Assembly: GCA_026392155.1 (NCBI GenBank)
Contig: JAPLCP010000102.1
Span: forward strand, 27,858-68,897
Source: Armatimonadota bacterium
GTDB taxonomy: Bacteria > Armatimonadota > Armatimonadia > Armatimonadales > Armatimonadaceae
Reading direction: 5' to 3'
DNA: 41,040 nucleotides
The notes below the pieces were generated by a model that was given only the letters and a program-made list of their open reading frames with translations, made no database searches and was not told the DNA's origin. The first letter of the stretch is position 1, and each line of letters starts with the position of its first letter. A program made the position numbers and the translations under genes. Shown here in pieces: positions 38,466 to 41,040 of the stretch.

Positions 38466-39905
38466 CTACCGATTGAGTGGCTTGTCCACTTTGGGGCGCT
38501 GGGGGAGGTTTCCGATATTGATCGCGGTTAGAAAGACCGTTCGCGTGATCTTCTCCATCTTATTGAAGTCAATCTTGCTCACTTCATCGCCCACTTGGTG
38601 GTAGTCTTCATGGACGCCGTCAAACCAGAAGCAGATTGGGATGCCTTTTTTGGCGTAGTTAAAGTGGTCGCTGCGGTAAAAAAAACGGTTCGGATCGTCG
38701 GGCGCATCGTACTTGGGATCGTAGTCGAGCTTGAGGTACTTGGCGTTGGTCTCGTGAATCAGCTTGCCCAGCTCGGTGCTCATCATGGTGGTGCCAATGA
38801 CATAGATGGAGTTTGGTCCCGAGAGATCCTTATTCGCGGGTTTTGTGTCGCCTGCGGGCTTGCTGCGACCAATCATGTCAATATTGAGCTGCGCGACGAT
38901 CTGTCCAATCGGGACGGTCGGGGTGTCGACAAAGTACGACGAGCCCTGGAGCCCTTTTTCCTCGCCTGCGTGCCAGACAAAAAGTAGCGAGCGCTTGGGC
39001 CGCGCTTGCACGGCTGCCTCGGCCATGGAGAGGATCGCCACTGTCCCCGAGCCATCGTCGTCCGCTCCGTTGAAGATCGTGTCCGTGCCGCGTCCGCCGG
39101 TTCCCACATGGTCGTAGTGGGCTCCCACGGCCACAAACTCACTCTTGAGCTTCGGGTCGGAGCCTTCCGCAATCGCCACAACATTTTGGGTATAGATGCG
39201 CTCGATCTTGGCCTGGACGGTCACGGAGACACTCTTACCGACACTCAGCAGTGCTTGTGCGCTTGCTTCCGGGCTCAACATCACCACAGGGACGGCGGTG
39301 GGTGGCTCAGGAGTCGGGGTGCGCTCCATGCGCCAACCTGCCCTGCGGCTTGCCTGAACCGCGTTTCGTCGCCACCAGCTCTGGTTAGTCGAGGTACGCA
39401 GGACGGCTACCGCACCCGCCTCAAGCACTTTGGGGAGTACCGTATCACGGACTTCGGGGCCCAGCAGCACGATTTTCCCTTTGACATCGGCCGAGCCAAG
39501 GTCATCGGTAATGCTCACAAGGTCCCCGGTGGCGCTGCCATTGCCCCGCTCAATCGCAAAGCTCTCCCCGAACTTAACGGCAGTCTCTGCAATCGTCAGG
39601 CTGGACTTCGTCTCATCAAAGCCCATCTTGATCATGGGGATTTTCTGAAAGAACGTGCCTTTGTCTCCACCGGGCTTGAGTCCCCATTTTTTCAGGTGAA
39701 AGGCAAGAAACTCCGCTGCGACATCAAGCCCCTGCGAGGGCGTATCACGGCCTTGGAGAGCATCGGAGGCAATAAAAGTCAGGTAGCCGCGCAGGTTCTC
39801 TGCCGTGATCACTTTATCGCCGATGAGGCGAGCGCCATGCAGATCGGCTGGTTTGGGGGCAAGCTGTGCTGGGGCAATAAGCGCGGGAAGGGGTAGAAAT
39901 AACAT
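38466..39905 (-). CDS. M28 family zinc aminopeptidase
   Basis: 479 residues. A short N-terminal hydrophobic stretch (MLFLPLPALIAPAQLA) is a possible signal peptide. A PA-type insert domain (about 120-235) precedes or interrupts the peptidase core. The co-catalytic zinc site is complete: His263 in GAHYDHVG, Asp282 in NGADDDGSG, Glu315-Glu316 in HAGEEKGL, Asp343 in LNIDMIGR and a late His in DYHQVGDE. It removes N-terminal residues from peptides, probably outside the cytoplasm. It starts 6 nt after the ABC ATPase stop, so the two are probably co-transcribed. Confidence 0.92.
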   Translation of the reverse strand: MLFLPLPALIAPAQLAPKPADLHGARLIGDKVITAENLRGYLTFIASDALQGRDTPSQGLDVAAEFLAFHLKKWGLKPGGDKGTFFQKIPMIKMGFDETKSSLTIAETAVKFGESFAIERGNGSATGDLVSITDDLGSADVKGKIVLLGPEVRDTVLPKVLEAGAVAVLRTSTNQSWWRRNAVQASRRAGWRMERTPTPEPPTAVPVVMLSPEASAQALLSVGKSVSVTVQAKIERIYTQNVVAIAEGSDPKLKSEFVAVGAHYDHVGTGGRGTDTIFNGADDDGSGTVAILSMAEAAVQARPKRSLLFVWHAGEEKGLQGSSYFVDTPTVPIGQIVAQLNIDMIGRSKPAGDTKPANKDLSGPNSIYVIGTTMMSTELGKLIHETNAKYLKLDYDPKYDAPDDPNRFFYRSDHFNYAKKGIPICFWFDGVHEDYHQVGDEVSKIDFNKMEKITRTVFLTAINIGNLPQRPKVDKPLNR

Positions 39906-39911
39906 GTTTAT

Positions 39912-40667
39912 TTAGTGTCCATCATCTGTAAATTCTGATTCGATATCGGCGCGGGTCTGAATCTTGTCGACAAGCCCATCGCGGATAATCACGGCGCGGT
40001 CCGAGACGCGAATCATCTTCGGGTCGTGGGTGGCGGTGATAATCGTCACGTTGTGTTCTTGGTTGAGCTGGCGAAGAAGCGCGATAATCTCTGTTCCTGT
40101 GTTCTGATCAAGGTTTCCGGTGGGCTCATCGGCGAGGACAATCGCGGGATTATTGGCAAGAGCACGTGCAATCGCCACACGCTGCTGCTGACCTCCCGAG
40201 AGCTGGCCTGGCTTATGGTGGTAGCGATGACCGAGGCCGACGGTATCGAGTAGCTCCATCGCCCGGGCGGTGCCTTCATCGCTGGGCTTACCCGCAAAGA
40301 CGGTTGGGAGCATCACGTTCTCTAGCGCCGTCATCACAGGAATTAAGTTAAAGGTCTGGAAGATATACCCGATCGTGTGGCAGCGAAGAAACGCCAGCTC
40401 ATTGGCATCGAGCTGTGCCATGTCCACATCGTTGATAAACACCGTCCCTGAGTTGGGCTTATCGAGTCCGCCGATCATGTTAAAGAACGTCGACTTACCC
40501 GAACCCGACGGCCCAATAATGGAGATATACTCCCCGCGCTTGATGTCCAGAGAGATGCCTTTCAGAGCACGAGTTGTCTCGTTACCCATCACGAACTCTT
40601 TGGTCAGGTCTTTGGCGCGAACGACGTACTCGATCTTGTTGCTTCCAGTGCTTTTTTCGTTGCTCAT
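39912..40667 (-). CDS. ABC transporter ATP-binding protein (MacB/LolD type)
   Basis: 251 residues. Walker A IGPSGSGKST (51-60), Q-loop IFQTFNLIPVMTALENV, signature LSGGQQQRVAIARAL, Walker B IVLADEPTGNLD and the H-loop ATHDP are all intact. The long Q-loop segment and GNLD Walker B place it in the MacB/LolD/FtsE-like group, which powers lipoprotein or peptide/antibiotic extrusion with a FtsX-like permease. No permease is adjacent in the window. Its start overlaps the stop of the AT-rich acyltransferase gene as ATGA, and the M28 peptidase follows. Confidence 0.95.
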   Translation of the reverse strand: MSNEKSTGSNKIEYVVRAKDLTKEFVMGNETTRALKGISLDIKRGEYISIIGPSGSGKSTFFNMIGGLDKPNSGTVFINDVDMAQLDANELAFLRCHTIGYIFQTFNLIPVMTALENVMLPTVFAGKPSDEGTARAMELLDTVGLGHRYHHKPGQLSGGQQQRVAIARALANNPAIVLADEPTGNLDQNTGTEIIALLRQLNQEHNVTIITATHDPKMIRVSDRAVIIRDGLVDKIQTRADIESEFTDDGH

Positions 40668-41040
40668 TCTTGAACCGTCCTACTCTTTAATTTGCTCAAT
40701 AAACTGATGAAAGGTTCTTCCACAGTTTTAAAAAAAATAAATGCTAGTATCAAGCATCCAAATATAGAAATGATAAAGGCTACATATTTATTATTAGTTA
40801 TATACTGGTGTCTATACGCTATTTGAAAACAGTAAATGAAAAATAAATGAACTAAATATAAAGAAAATGAAATTTTTCCTAGGATTGTAAGTGGTCTAGT
40901 GGTTAGTAATCGACGAAATATGCTTGATTTATTCCTTGATATTGCAATTAGTCCATATGCCGTAGCTATACCTAAGAGGCTATCGCTGAATGGCAGCAAA
41001 ATGACACCCAGTTTGCTTGAGATAGGTATCAGCTTGCATA
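40664..41040 (-). CDS. Acyltransferase 3 family membrane protein, C-terminal part
   Basis: The frame stays open to the window edge, so this is the 3' part of a longer gene. The apparent TTG start at 40999 is internal. At least 125 residues are visible, with membrane segments around LGIATAYGLIAIS, FSLYLVHLFFIYCFQIAY and YVAFIISIFGCLILAFIFF. The C-terminal hallmarks of acyltransferase-3/OafA proteins are present (LGKISFSLYLVHLFFIY, then FKTVEEPFISLL). Such enzymes acylate surface polysaccharides or other sugars. The region is strikingly AT-rich compared with the rest of the window and uses many AT-ending codons, pointing to horizontal acquisition. Confidence 0.8.
   Translation of the reverse strand, partial: CKLIPISSKLGVILLPFSDSLLGIATAYGLIAISRNKSSIFRRLLTTRPLTILGKISFSLYLVHLFFIYCFQIAYRHQYITNNKYVAFIISIFGCLILAFIFFKTVEEPFISLLSKLKSRTVQE

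Overview
This 41 kb window is ordinary chromosome of a GC-rich bacterium. It carries about 41 genes, two of them cut by the window edges. I see no rRNA, tRNA, CRISPR array, transposase or prophage. The gene mix is secreted polymer hydrolases (GH5, GH16, GH76 and a GH20 remnant), FKBP-type prolyl isomerases, an Asp-box propeller, a solitary DUF1501 protein, Uma2, an orphan HerA-like ATPase and a DarA/PstA-type cyclic-di-AMP receptor. Many genes lack a Shine-Dalgarno sequence and have a -10 box almost touching the start codon. Together this suggests Armatimonadota (Armatimonas-like) or a close neighbour. That placement is inference, because no marker gene is present.

Layout. 1-3.9 kb: the tail of a papain-like protease, a small unknown gene, then four consecutive FKBP-domain genes (cytosolic, lipoprotein, membrane-anchored, and one with an eroded domain) and a small unknown gene. 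3.9-11 kb: an M24 aminopeptidase divergent from a secreted esterase/propeller fusion, an Asp-box protein and a HEAT-repeat protein. 11-15 kb (minus): secreted alpha/beta hydrolase, HerA-like ATPase, small membrane protein, secreted unknown protein. 15-18.2 kb: DUF1501 protein (plus), then an APH kinase and a PhyH dioxygenase (minus). 18.3-19.6 kb: a GH20-derived chimera lacking its catalytic core, with a duplicated promoter-like segment on each side. 19.8-25.5 kb (minus): a sugar-type operon running lipoprotein, LacI regulator, GH5, SDR, SDR. 25.6-27.6 kb: small genes including a DNA-binding-like/HNH pair. 27.7-31.5 kb: aconitase with promoter and terminator, divergent from a LysR regulator. 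31.4-41 kb: one long minus-strand gene train of about eleven genes, many joined by ATGA overlaps, running from an AT-rich acyltransferase through ABC ATPase, M28 peptidase, GH16, MetE-like enzyme, Uma2, RluB, DarA, an unknown 624-aa protein and uracil-DNA glycosylase to GH76.

Most notable signals: (i) a recurrent -10-like motif, often GGTAAA(A/C)T, 5-8 nt before the ATG of about nine genes, implying leaderless mRNAs; (ii) a family of G/C-rich palindromes, one of which sits in frame inside a MetE-like coding sequence; (iii) an FKBP array in which the last member has lost its active site; (iv) the GH20 chimera flanked by direct repeats; (v) a 191-nt out-of-frame overlap between rluB and darA. 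No single element here is clearly a new defence or biosynthetic system.
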